From contig NZ_VJZC01000004.1 in assembly GCF_009377185.1 (NCBI RefSeq), forward strand, positions 1 to 64,000: a stretch of DNA of 64,000 nt. Reading direction: 5' to 3'. Under the pieces are notes generated by a model. That model searched no databases and was not told the origin of the DNA. It saw only the letters and a program-made list of their open reading frames with translations. This DNA is from Streptomyces spongiae (GTDB lineage: Bacteria > Actinomycetota > Actinomycetes > Streptomycetales > Streptomycetaceae). Shown here one piece after another: positions 34,186 to 44,000 of this stretch. A program made the translations under genes and the position numbers. Each line of letters starts with the position of its first letter. Position 1 is the stretch's first letter.

Positions 34186-35289
34186 TCAGCCATTGCGGAG
34201 CGTCTCGGACGGGAGGACCCCGAAGCGCTGCCGATACACCGCGGAGAATCGTCCGAGGTGGGTGAAACCCCATCGATAGGCGATCTCGGCAACGGTCGTC
34301 TGCTGTGGATCCGCCGACCTCAGGTCCTCGTGAATCCGTTCCAACCGCACCGACCGGAGGAACTGCCGCGGAGTCAGATCAAAGTGTTTGCGAAACGCCG
34401 ATTCCAGAGTGCGGACCGCGACGCCGACCGCGCACGCGATGTCCTCAACGCTCCAGGGATCCTCAGGATGTGCCTCCATCATCGCGGCGGCGCGCCGAGC
34501 GTTGCGTTCGCTCGTGGAGCGGTCCGCCCCGGAAGCGAGCATCGAGGAGTGGGAGTGGGGCAGGCTCAACAGCATTCCCGTTGCCAGCATCGAACTCATC
34601 TCGCGCTCCATCAGCCAGTGTGAGTTGACCGAGAAGGGGTTCGTGGCGGCCGGTACGAACGCCTGGAGCAGATGGATCCAGGGGCGCACCGTCGGGGAGG
34701 TCAGGTCGAGCCTGTTCGCGAACACGATCGGTCGCCGCGAAGGTGAGCCGGTGAGGGCCTGGAAGGTGCGCTCGACGAGTTCACGGTCCAGTTTGAAGCC
34801 CACGACGTGGCTTCGACGGCTCCAGTGATCAAGGGTCGTGTCATCCACCGGATTGAAGACACCGGCTGTGTCATCCATCAGCTTCAGCCGTCGTCCGCCT
34901 GCGGTGGCTTCGACTGTTCCGGTCGTGGCGATGTTGATGTTGTAGCCCGTGTCGAGGACGCCGCATTCGATACGCACCGAACGGGAGTAGGTCATGCTGC
35001 CGACGGTCACCTGCCCATAACGCTTCACCGCCAGCTCCATACCGAGACCTCCGTGACCCTCCAGCACGACCAGACGCTGTGGGTAGTACACCTGCGCGCC
35101 GAGCTGGCATGCCCACTCGATGTCGTCGGTGCGGTACCGCTCTACCGGATTCACCCCTGGTCGAGCAGCATCGAGGTTGTCGTCCCGGCGCGGTCTGTCC
35201 TGCCCAGGCCTGGAAAGCGGAAGTGCGGACCCGTCGGTGTGACGCACACGCCCAGGCTGCCGGCCGGGTTCGGTCCTGAAGATCGTCAT
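34186..35289 (-). CDS. AraC-family regulator (AraC-binding-like domain type)
   Basis: A 367-residue regulator. The N-terminal half is a cupin-like AraC-binding domain (LGAQVYYPQRLVVLEGHGGL, TVGSMTYSRSVRIECG, SHVVGFKLDRELVE). The C-terminal AraC double helix-turn-helix is at about 270-365 (VEDIACAVGVAVRTLESAFR, IAYRWGFTHLGRFSAVYRQR). The ATG at 35289 has AGGAG eight bases upstream and is preferred over ATG at 35322. It is divergent from the ATZ/TRZ amidohydrolase gene, its likely target. Confidence 0.88.
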   Translation of the reverse strand: MTIFRTEPGRQPGRVRHTDGSALPLSRPGQDRPRRDDNLDAARPGVNPVERYRTDDIEWACQLGAQVYYPQRLVVLEGHGGLGMELAVKRYGQVTVGSMTYSRSVRIECGVLDTGYNINIATTGTVEATAGGRRLKLMDDTAGVFNPVDDTTLDHWSRRSHVVGFKLDRELVERTFQALTGSPSRRPIVFANRLDLTSPTVRPWIHLLQAFVPAATNPFSVNSHWLMEREMSSMLATGMLLSLPHSHSSMLASGADRSTSERNARRAAAMMEAHPEDPWSVEDIACAVGVAVRTLESAFRKHFDLTPRQFLRSVRLERIHEDLRSADPQQTTVAEIAYRWGFTHLGRFSAVYRQRFGVLPSETLRNG

Positions 35290-35717
35290 CGCGTATCTCC
35301 TGTCAGCCAGGATTGTGTCCATGTATTTGACAACCGGGCCGGCGCGCGCAGCAAGCTGTGCGCCACCTGCCGATCTGTCGAGGGCGGCCGGCTTGTCGCA
35401 GGCGCGAAGTGGATAGCGCGCGACGATTAGTGGCCACCGTGAACAGCTCAAGCGCTCTACCGTTCCGACGTGAACAGGGGCCCGGTGAAGCAGGAAACAT
35501 CCCGGCAGGTCCGGTCGCGCTGGTGTCCGGCGTGTGTGTGCTGAGCGCGCGTTCCCCCGAGGGCAGACGGCTGGGCACGATGGCGCTGTACTTCTCGCGG
35601 CCGTAGTCGCGCCGCCACGCCGACGAAGCGCTTCGCAAGCAGTCGAACAAGTGTACGTCTACGCCAATCGCCAAGCGCAGCGCAGCCGCGGCTGCGCTGG
35701 GTCTTAAGGAGACCGAC
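35290..35717. other. Divergent intergenic region, AraC / amidohydrolase
   Basis: No convincing gene. TTAAGGAG at the 3' end serves the amidohydrolase. The short plus-strand frame from 35358 is rich in Arg, Pro and Ala without family features. Confidence 0.4.
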
Positions 35718-37112
35718 ATGGGAAAAATTCTGATCTCAGAGGGCTGTGTGATCGACCCCGACCGCACCCCGATGGTGATGTGGCCCGCGGACGTGCTGGT
35801 CGACGGCTCCGTCATCGCGGAGGTGGCCCAGCACATCTACGCACCCGACGCCGAGGTGATCGATGCACGCAACCACATCGTGATGCCAGGCCTGATCGAC
35901 ACCCACCGGCATGTCTGGGAGGGGCAGATCAGAAACATCGCGGTGGACGCCACGCTCAACGAGTACTCCACCGTGACGCTGTCCGGACTGGCACCGAACT
36001 ATCGGCCGGAGGACGCGTACGCGGGTGAGCTCGTCGGCCTGCTGGAGTGCGTCAACGCCGGTGTGACCAGCGTCTTCGACTGGTCGCATGTGCAGAACTC
36101 CCCCGAGCACACCGATGCCGTCGTGCAAGCGATGAAGGAGTCGGGGATGCGCGTCGTGTTCGGGCACGGCTACCCCAACGACGATCTCACCGCGTGGATG
36201 TGGGAGAGCGTTCTCCCTCACCCCGAAGACGCGAGGCGCGTCAGGTCGCAGTACTTCTCCTCCGACGACCAGCTGCTCACCATGGCCATCGCCGCGCGCG
36301 GACCGGAGTACTCGACGATGAAGGTCGTCGAGCACGACTGGCGGCTCGCCCGCGAACTCGACTGTTGGATCAGCCTGCACATCGGAGGCGGCGAACTCGG
36401 CCCCAAGTACGAGGGCATCACGCGGATGCACGAACTGGGCCTGCTCGGCGCCGACATGAACTACGTGCACTGCACCACGCTCACGGCCGCGGACTTCGAC
36501 ACGATCAAGGACACCGGCGGCACCATCTCGATCGCCCCGGCAGTCGAGGCGCAGATGGGCCACGGCTACCCGCCGGTCGACGAGGGGCTGCGGCGCGGCA
36601 TCCCGACCGGTCTCGCGGCAGACGTCGTCACCAGCACAGCAGGTGATCTGTTCTCGCCCATGCACGGAGCCTTCTCGATGACCCGTGCCCGGCAGACTGC
36701 GCGTGCTCTCGAAGAGGGCGCCCAGTTCGGTTCCAACGAGAATCCGGAACAAGGAGGGGCCACCACAGGGCTGATCACCACCCGCGACGTTCTCCGGATG
36801 GCGACGATCGACGGTGCCCGGGCTGTCGGCCTGGGCGACAAGGTCGGATCGTTGGCAGCGGGCAAGCAGGCCGACATCCTGATGCTCAACCGCCGTGCCC
36901 TCAATCTCGCCCCGTTGCATGACCCGGTGGGTGCGGTTGTCACCGCGGCCACCCCGGCCAACGTCGACTCGGTGATGGTGGCGGGTACCTTCCTCAAGCG
37001 GCATGGCCGACTTGTCGGGCACGACTTGGACCACGTACTGGACATCGCGCAGAAGTCCGCCGACTACCTGACCGAGAAGGCGGGCATGCAGGACATCTGG
37101 CGCCATCGGTGA
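35718..37112 (+). CDS. ATZ/TRZ-type amidohydrolase (deaminase/chlorohydrolase subfamily)
   Basis: A 464-residue TIM-barrel metal hydrolase. The HxH pair is in DTHRHVWEG, a further His in ISLHIGGGELG, another in NYVHCTTLTA, and the late catalytic Asp in GLAADVVTST; all ligands of the mononuclear ATZ/TRZ/cytosine-deaminase-like group are present. Members deaminate or dechlorinate N-heterocycles. AAGGAG precedes the ATG. It stands as a single gene opposite an AraC regulator; the isochorismatase-type hydrolase lies beyond that regulator. Confidence 0.85.
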   Translation: MGKILISEGCVIDPDRTPMVMWPADVLVDGSVIAEVAQHIYAPDAEVIDARNHIVMPGLIDTHRHVWEGQIRNIAVDATLNEYSTVTLSGLAPNYRPEDAYAGELVGLLECVNAGVTSVFDWSHVQNSPEHTDAVVQAMKESGMRVVFGHGYPNDDLTAWMWESVLPHPEDARRVRSQYFSSDDQLLTMAIAARGPEYSTMKVVEHDWRLARELDCWISLHIGGGELGPKYEGITRMHELGLLGADMNYVHCTTLTAADFDTIKDTGGTISIAPAVEAQMGHGYPPVDEGLRRGIPTGLAADVVTSTAGDLFSPMHGAFSMTRARQTARALEEGAQFGSNENPEQGGATTGLITTRDVLRMATIDGARAVGLGDKVGSLAAGKQADILMLNRRALNLAPLHDPVGAVVTAATPANVDSVMVAGTFLKRHGRLVGHDLDHVLDIAQKSADYLTEKAGMQDIWRHR

Positions 37113-37250
37113 GAGCAGCGGTTCTCATGGCCGGGACGATCTCCGCGTCACGGACACCGCTCCACCGGGCCGTCCTGAAACTGCGATCCCCAGGAGCTGT
37201 ATGCCCTCGTCCACGTATCCACTGCGCACGACTGTCCCCGGAACGACGAA

Positions 37251-37868
37251 GTGACTCCCGATCTGCAACTTTCCGCCACGAAACGGTCTGACGCGGCCCG
37301 AAACCGGATTCGGCTGCTGGAAGCGGCGGCTCGACTGGTCGCGGAACGAGGCGCTCAGCATGTGACCATGCAGGCGATCGCGGAGGAAGCCGGAGTCGGG
37401 AAGGCCACGCTCTTCCGACAGTTCGGCGACCGCAACGGCCTGCTCCTCGTCCTGTTGGGCGAATTCGAAGCCCAGTTCCGACACTCCTATACCGCAGGCC
37501 CGCCTCCGCTGGGACCAGGAGCCTCCGCCGTTGCCAGATTGACGGCCTTCGGCTGCGCCCTGATCGACCGCACAGCGGCCGACTGCGATCCGGGCCCTGC
37601 TCTGAGCCGTCACATTCCCCTCGACTGCCGTTACTCGTCCGGGACTTGGCGGGAGTTCCACCGTCATGTCGCATCACTTCTGCGGGAGGCAGGGGTGATC
37701 GGGGACTGCGACATGCTCGCTCACGCCCTGCTCGGTTTCCTGAGCATCGAGCTGGCGGACTACCTGCGCAGCACGTGCGCGGTATCTGCCGCGCGCTTGC
37801 AGGCCGCCTGGGAAGACCTCGTACGGCGGGTGGTCGGTAGTGAGTCACGGCAGGCGACGTTGGGCTGA
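37251..37868 (+). CDS. TetR-family regulator (paralogue of 717-1346)
   Basis: A 205-residue TetR protein. The helix-turn-helix is near 40-60 (VTMQAIAEEAGVGKATLFRQ), followed by AGPPPLGPGASAVARLTAFG, CALIDRTAAD and HVASLLREAGV, which repeat the blocks of the regulator at 717-1346 almost in register. It starts with GTG; the upstream ribosome-binding site is weak (GGAACGACGAA). It stands alone after the amidohydrolase and before a broken DUF1275 gene on the other strand. Confidence 0.87.
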   Translation: MTPDLQLSATKRSDAARNRIRLLEAAARLVAERGAQHVTMQAIAEEAGVGKATLFRQFGDRNGLLLVLLGEFEAQFRHSYTAGPPPLGPGASAVARLTAFGCALIDRTAADCDPGPALSRHIPLDCRYSSGTWREFHRHVASLLREAGVIGDCDMLAHALLGFLSIELADYLRSTCAVSAARLQAAWEDLVRRVVGSESRQATLG

Positions 37869-37904
37869 CGGTGAGGGCCCTGCTTCGGCGGATCGGTTCA
37901 GCGG

Positions 37905-38486
37905 CACGTGGCCCAGGTTCCGGCCGAGCGCGCGTCTCGGATGCCGGTGATGCGACGGCGGCCGGCAAGGTCGCGACAACCATGAGCGTCCACGAGTCGG
38001 GTCGGGCGTGAGCCAGTGCGGCGCCGATGAGCGCACCACTGAACATGCCGGCTACGGAGACCGGTCGGACACCGACGCGCCCGGCTCCGTTGTCCGCCGA
38101 GATGCCGGTGAGGGGCAGCGTCAGGCCGGTGGTCCTGAGATCCGGGACGCCCAGCCCGCGGACGACAGCGTTCTGCGGCCCCGTCCCCGCACCCAGCAAG
38201 ATGATTGGCGCGAATTCCGGCACGGTGCCGAGCGGGGCGGTGCCGGCGACGCGACCATGACCGCGGCCGTGGTGATGGCCAAGTGCACGAGGGCCGCGAT
38301 GCAGATCCTTCCTCCTCGGCGGTCACTGTGCCGTCGTGTGATCCTTCCGCCCATGTGGGCTCCAGCGCCGGAGGCGCCAAGGGACAGGATCGAAGTCCAG
38401 GCGCGGAACCCTGGTGCTCCGGCGAGCGCGAATCCCAGGGAGACGACGTCGCCGGTCGTGTTGGCGAGGAAGACGTTGCCCAAGGG
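37905..38486 (-). pseudogene. Broken DUF1275 (YoaK-like) membrane protein gene
   Basis: Minus-strand frames give GNVFLANTTGDVVSLGFALA, GASGAGAHMGGRITRR and LVHLAITTAAVMVASPAPP in one frame. A second frame then gives EFAPIILLGAGTGPQNAVVR, DLRTTGLTLPLTGISADN, GALIGAALAHARPDSWTL and MVVATLPAAVAS. This is the order of DUF1275 integral membrane proteins. The first roughly 25 residues are missing, there is a frameshift near 38225-38260, and no proper stop follows the last helix. The 5' truncation point abuts the nucleotidyltransferase gene ending at 38514. Confidence 0.7.
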
Positions 38487-38513
38487 GGGCCTCCCCCTGA
38501 GTGGTGGACACGC

Positions 38514-39191
38514 TCAGTCCGTGTCCGGATCCGGGGACTCGCCAAGGAGGCGGCCCCCGAGATCGTCGGCCCACTCCACGGCCCAGCCGCGGAGAGCGAC
38601 GATGGTGGCGTCGTCCAGGCCGTACGCGGCGAATGCCTCGTCGTCGGTCCACTCGGCGCCTGCGAGATTCGCCTGGAGATCCTCCCGCTCGAAGCGGCCT
38701 CGGGCGTGGCGGCGGCCGAACTCCTCCAGCTCGGTGTTCGTCCGGCGGCGGGAGGCCGCGAAGACGTCGATCAGATCGCGGGGCGCACCGCGATCGGCGA
38801 GGGCCCGGACCTTGGTCCCGATCACGTCCTCCTCCGCGAGGACGGGCCCATAGGCGCTCTGGACCACCGGCCGCCAGAAGATCTCCTTGAGGATGTCGAC
38901 TTCGCAGTCCTGTCCGGTGGCCGGGTCGGAGACGGTGAACCGGGCGGAAAGAGGGGCGGTCTCCAACGCCTCTACCCGCCAGCCCCGCGCTTCCAGGCCG
39001 TCGCGGAGCGTGGCCGCGATGTCGTCCATGGGCGCCGGGTTCTCGGTGGCGACGTCGAGGTCCTGGCTGGGGCGGCTCACGAGGTGGTGGGCCCGCACGG
39101 CGTACCCGCCGGTGAGGACCAGCGGATACGGGGAGCCGAGAGCGATCACGTCGGCCAGGAGCCGCGCGTGCAGCTCCGGCATGTCCGTCAC
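38514..39191 (-). CDS. AbiEii-like nucleotidyltransferase
   Basis: A 225-residue nucleotidyltransferase. The GG-x-DxD active-site pattern is visible in LTGGYAVRAHHLVSRPSQDLDVAT (Gly-Gly at about 30, Asp-x-Asp about 16 residues later), with ILKEIFWRPVV, IGTKVRALADRGAPRDLIDV and further AbiEii/AbiGii-family blocks. Such proteins are toxins of AbiE-type (type IV) toxin-antitoxin or abortive-infection systems. It starts with GTG, overlapping the upstream stop as GTGA, so the two genes are translationally coupled. It is not proven to be a toxin here. Confidence 0.8.
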   Translation of the reverse strand: MTDMPELHARLLADVIALGSPYPLVLTGGYAVRAHHLVSRPSQDLDVATENPAPMDDIAATLRDGLEARGWRVEALETAPLSARFTVSDPATGQDCEVDILKEIFWRPVVQSAYGPVLAEEDVIGTKVRALADRGAPRDLIDVFAASRRRTNTELEEFGRRHARGRFEREDLQANLAGAEWTDDEAFAAYGLDDATIVALRGWAVEWADDLGGRLLGESPDPDTD

Positions 39192-39580
39192 GCCACCGCC
39201 CGGGTGCGAGCGGCGAGTTGAGGGAAGGAGTCCTCCCACACGGTGCGTACGGTACGGCCGACGAGAGAGCGCAGCACCGGCCACATCTGGAGAAGGAGAT
39301 CCTGGTTGAGGTAGCGGGGCAGGTCGTCCCGCAGCCCCTCGTGCAGGACCGTGCGGTACAGGCCCATGCGCTGCCGAGGCTTGTCCATGTCGTACGACGT
39401 CATGCCGGACCAGGCCATGTGCAGCGGCAGATCCACGATCCCGTGAGCCGGACCGTGCAGGTCGTCCAACGACTGTGGCAGACGTCGGCGGAACTTCGCC
39501 TGGTACAGGGCCAGGTCGTCGGCGTCGGTGCGCGACAGGCTGTCGGGGGCGGGCGCGGTCGGCTGTGCGCTGGAGGACAT
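39188..39580 (-). CDS. Hypothetical partner of the AbiEii-like protein
   Basis: A 130-residue soluble protein (RRRLPQSLDDLHGPAHGIVD, MAWSGMTSYDMDKPRQRM, YLNQDLLLQMWPVLRSLVGR). No known domain is recognised, although the regular helical pattern and the GTGA overlap with the nucleotidyltransferase suggest an antitoxin or transcription factor role. It lacks an obvious AbiEi winged helix. The ATG start gives the compact form; the upstream frame is shadow. Confidence 0.65.
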   Translation of the reverse strand: MSSSAQPTAPAPDSLSRTDADDLALYQAKFRRRLPQSLDDLHGPAHGIVDLPLHMAWSGMTSYDMDKPRQRMGLYRTVLHEGLRDDLPRYLNQDLLLQMWPVLRSLVGRTVRTVWEDSFPQLAARTRAVA

Positions 39581-39730
39581 ACCTTCATTATGACGGTCGG
39601 AGACCGGGCGCGGCTCATGCCGTCCGAGCCGACACCGTGAGGAGCCGCTCCTAGCCGGCACGGGGCGGAATGTGGCGCTCAGTACCGGCCACGTCGCTGT
39701 GCGCAGAGGCGCTGGACCGAAGGGGTCACG

Positions 39731-40711
39731 TCAGGCCAACGCGTCCACCATCAGCGCGGCGGCGAGCATGTGGGCCTGTCTGGGGCTTGTCGCGTCGTAA
39801 CCGGTCAGTTGGCGGATACGACTGAGCCGGTAGTCGAGGGTCGACGGGTGGATCACCAGTCGCTGCGCCGACTTGATCCGGTTGCAGTCGGTGTCCAGCC
39901 AGACCATGAGGCTCTCGCGCAGCGCCTCATGGTGAGCCAGCGGGCGAACGATCCTGGTGAGTGCGGCGTGTATGAGATCGGACTGGGCGATCGCGTACTC
40001 CAGAAGCACGTCGTCGAAGCGGTACAGTCCGGCGGGCCGTCTGGCCGCGACGGCGACCCGCAGAACGCGCAGTGCTTCCCGGTATCCGGTGGCTATCTCA
40101 GCGGCCGGCCTGTCCGCGACCGCGATCCAGCTGTGGGCGCCGTACCGGTCGGCCACCGTGGCAAGGGCCTTCTGCGTCTGTTCGCCGTCGTCGTTCGGGA
40201 CGAGGACGACCTCGTGGCCGTCCCGCTGCGTCTGGAGAATCCCTCGCAACCGCTCCACCGCGGTGACCTGCGCGTGTGATTCGGCCCGTTTCGCTTCTCT
40301 GGTGCGTCGTACGACACACACCGTGTACCGGGCGGCGAGCCAGGGTGCGTGGGACCACCGTACGACCCGTCCGTCGAGCAGGTCGTCGGCGGCCCCGGCC
40401 GGCGCCGGCCCGTGCAGGGTGAGACCGGTCTCCTCGGCCAGCGAGCGGCGGACATCCGCGAGGAACTGCTCCAGCATCCTCGCCACGTCCGCTGCCGATG
40501 CTCCCTTGCGCTCCATGGCGGTGGCGCGGCGGGCGGCGTATGCGAGACACCATGCGAGCACGCCCGCCGGCACGGTTCTTCCGTCGGACGCCTCCTGAGT
40601 GAGCGGCACCTGCACGGGGCGGCGGTCGGCCCAGTCCGAGCCGACCGCGTCCGGGACGGCCGAGGGGATGGCGCGCGCGGAGGGCTCTCCGGGCGCGACG
40701 GATTCGGACAT
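39731..40711 (-). CDS. PucR/CdaR-type transcriptional regulator
   Basis: A 326-residue regulator. The C-terminal PucR helix-turn-helix is diagnostic (ESLMVWLDTDCNRIKSAQRL, LVIHPSTLDYRLSRIRQLTG). The middle GGDEF-like CdaR region (VPNDDGEQTQKALATVADRY, SWIAVADRPAAEIATGYREA) is typical. The family controls purine, sugar-acid or amino-acid degradation. It is divergent from the subtilase gene; no nearby enzyme gene is an evident target. Confidence 0.87.
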   Translation of the reverse strand: MSESVAPGEPSARAIPSAVPDAVGSDWADRRPVQVPLTQEASDGRTVPAGVLAWCLAYAARRATAMERKGASAADVARMLEQFLADVRRSLAEETGLTLHGPAPAGAADDLLDGRVVRWSHAPWLAARYTVCVVRRTREAKRAESHAQVTAVERLRGILQTQRDGHEVVLVPNDDGEQTQKALATVADRYGAHSWIAVADRPAAEIATGYREALRVLRVAVAARRPAGLYRFDDVLLEYAIAQSDLIHAALTRIVRPLAHHEALRESLMVWLDTDCNRIKSAQRLVIHPSTLDYRLSRIRQLTGYDATSPRQAHMLAAALMVDALA

Positions 40712-41054
40712 GGTGCGGTCAGGGCCTTTCCGGAGTACCTCATGTCGTGCTTCGCCGTGCTGTCCGACAGCCGTTCACATTCTACGGAGGCTCCGGTGCG
40801 GTTCCACCAGAGGGAAACCTCACCGGTCGGCGGCGCGGAGTTGAACATGTTCTCGGCGGTCGGGCCGCGTCGCACCGGTGCCTCTCCTCTCCCGTCGGAA
40901 GTTTCTGAGACGTCGACGGAATGCGGCTCGTGAGGCCGATCATCCGTGATCACATGAGGTCGACTTTCCGCCGACGGCTCGAAACAGCCGATCGCTCGTT
41001 CCGGTTGATTCCGCCGCCGCGCCCCCCACCTTCCTTCCTTCACAAGGATGACGC
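40712..41054. other. Divergent intergenic region, PucR / subtilase
   Basis: No gene is seen. A perfect 10-base palindrome GAACATGTTC is at 40843-40852; its two-base centre is too short for an actinobacterial LexA box. The remainder holds the promoters of both genes. Confidence 0.45.
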
Positions 41055-44000
41055 ATGCCCCCCGCATCCCACCGCCGCGCGAAGGCCCGTGTGCAACACG
41101 CGGTCTTCGCGGCTGTGACCGCCGGCCTTGCGGTTGCCCTCTTCACCGCAGGACCACTGCCCGTCTTCCGTGCCGCGGCGGCCGATCCGTCCGCCGCGAC
41201 CGGTGATAACGATGTCAAGTCCGGGCCCGACAAGCTCGGTTCGCACGATGCCGACCTCCTCGCCAAGGCCGAGGCCAAGGGCGACAAGAACGTCACGATC
41301 ATGATCGCCACAGCTCCCGGGCAGACCGACAAGGTCGCGCGGGAGCTGGACGGCGTCAAGGGCGCCTCCGTGGGCCGGACATACGACCGGCTCGGCTATG
41401 TGCGCGCCACCGTGCCCACGTCGAAGGCGCAGTCGACGATCGCGCAAGCGGCGAAACTCCCCTCCGTGCACGGCATCGACCTGCGCCAGTCCGTCAAGCG
41501 GCAGGAAACCCCGCTTCCCGGCGAGAAGACCACCAAGCGTCTGTCGGCCAAGGCGACTTCGCGGACCTATCCCGGGCCCGACCGCGGCACTCCGGCCGAG
41601 AACCCGTACAACCCCGTCTTCGAGACGGGCGCCGTCGACTTCGTGAAGAAGCACCCGGAGGCGGACGGCCGCGGGGTCACCATCGGCGTTCTCGACTCCG
41701 GGGTCGACCTGGCGCAGCCCGCGTTGCAGAAGACGACCACCGGGGATCGGAAGATAGTCGACTGGGTGACGTCCACCGATCCGCTGCTCGACGGTGACGG
41801 AACCTGGCGCCCGATGACGGCTTCCGTGTCCGGGGCGGCCTTCACCTACGCGGGCCGGACCTGGAAGGCGCCGGCGGGTTCGTACCGCATCAATCTCTTC
41901 CAGGAGTCGGTGACCGCGGGCGGCGACGCCGCGGGCGACGTCAACCGCGACGGTGACACCACCGACGACTGGGGCGTCCTGTACGACCCGGCGGCAGGCA
42001 CGGTCACCGTGGACGCCGACGACGACGGCGACTTCACCGATGACAAGCCGATGAAGCCGTACCAGGACGGTTATCAGGTCGGCTGGTTCGGCACCGACGA
42101 CCCGTCCACGGCCGTCTCCGAACGGCAGCCGTTCGTCGTGCAGATCCGCAAGGACGTCCCCATGGACCCGCTGGGCGGCGACTGGGTCGGCCAGAAGGCG
42201 GACTTCGTGAACATCGGCATCATCTCCGGTTCGCACGGCACGCATGTCGCGGGTATCACCGCGGCCAACGGCATGTTCGGCGGCCGGATGAACGGCGCCG
42301 CGCCGGGTGCGAAGATCGTCTCGTCCCGCGCCTGCGGGTTCGGGCCCTGGTGCAGCAACACCGCGATGTCCGAGGGCATGATCGATCTGGTGGTGAACCG
42401 CCACGTCGACGTCGTCAACATGTCCATAGGCGGGCTGCCGCCGGTCAACGACGGCAGCAGCGCGACCGCCGAGGTGTACAACCGCCTCATCGACCAGTAC
42501 GGCGTCCAGATCGTGGTCGCCGGGGGCAATGACGGTCCGGGAGCCAACACGATCAGCGATCCCGGCCTGGCCGACAAGGTGATCTCGGTCGGTGCGTCCG
42601 TCTCCAAGGAGACCTGGGCCGCCAACTACGGCGCACAGGTGGAGAAGAAGGAGCAGATGTTCGCCTTCTCCTCGGGTGGGCCCCGGGAGGACGGCGGCGC
42701 GACGCCGACCCTGGTCGCGCCCGGCTCCGCGGTCAGCACCATCCCGACCTGGCAGCCCGGCTACGCCCACCCGGCCGCGGGCTGGTCGCTCCCGGCCGGA
42801 TACGCCATGTATCAGGGCACCTCGATGGCCACCCCGCAGACCGCGGGCGCGAGTGCGCTGCTGCTGTCCGCGGCGAAGCGGCAGGGTGTCGACCTGACAC
42901 CCGCCAAGCTGCGCACTGCCCTGACCTCTACGGCCCGGCACATCAAGGACGTACAGGCATACCAGGAGGGCGCGGGCCTCATCGACGTCATGGCCGCCTG
43001 GACGTCGATCAAGGCCGGCGCGACCGCACACGACTACACCGTGAAGGCCCCCGTCGACACCGCGCTCGCCGGGGAGTTGAAGACCCCTGGCTTCGGCACC
43101 GGCGTGTACGACCGCGAGGGCGGTCTGAAGGCCGGGCAGAAGAAGACGTACGACGTCACCGTCACCCGCACCTCCGGTCCTGACGGCGCAGTCCCGCACA
43201 CCCTCCGCCTGAAGAACAACGAGGGCCGGACCTTCGCCGTCGTCGGCGCGCAGACGATCGATCTGCCGCTGAACCAGCCGGTGACCGTCAAGGTGCAGGC
43301 CGCTCCGACGTCCGCGGGCATCAAGAGCGCCCTCCTGGAGGTCGACGACCCGCTGACGGAGGGCATCGACAAGCAGATCATGACGACCGTCGTGGTCTCC
43401 AGCCCGCTGACGTACACCCTCTCCGCGGCGGACCAGGTGCAGCGCAACGGCTCGCAGTCGTACTTCGTGACCGTGCCCTCGGGCGTGACGGCGCTGGAGG
43501 TCTCCCTCGACGGGCTGGCGGACGGCAGCCAGGCCGGGGTCTGGGCGACCAACTCCTGGGGTGTGCCCGCGGACGAGGACGACCCGAACACGCCGACCAT
43601 CGCCAGGTACACGCGTCCGATGCCCGGCGTCTGGGAGATATCGGTCATGGGCTTCCGTGCTTCGACGCTTCTCGACAACCCGTACGACCTGCGGGTCACC
43701 GCGCTCGGCGTGGACTTCGCTCCGCAGAACGTGACCGTGCCGGAGGGCAAGGCCGGTACCCCGACCGCTGTGTCGTGGAAGGTGACGAACCGGTACGGCG
43801 CCGTGGACGGCACCGTGCAGGGGGGCCGGGTCGGCTCCGCCAAGGTCACACGGCCGACCATCGCCGAAGGCGGGAAGCAGACGACCACGGTGGTGGTGCC
43901 CGAGGGGGCCACGTCGCTCGACGCCGCCATCGGAGGTGTCTCCGAGGCATCCGCCGACCTGGACCTGTACGTGTACGACGCCGACGGCAACCTGGTCGCC

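Noticed and set aside
40843..40852. LexA (SOS) box
   Set aside because: The actinobacterial box needs four bases between GAAC and GTTC; here there are two.
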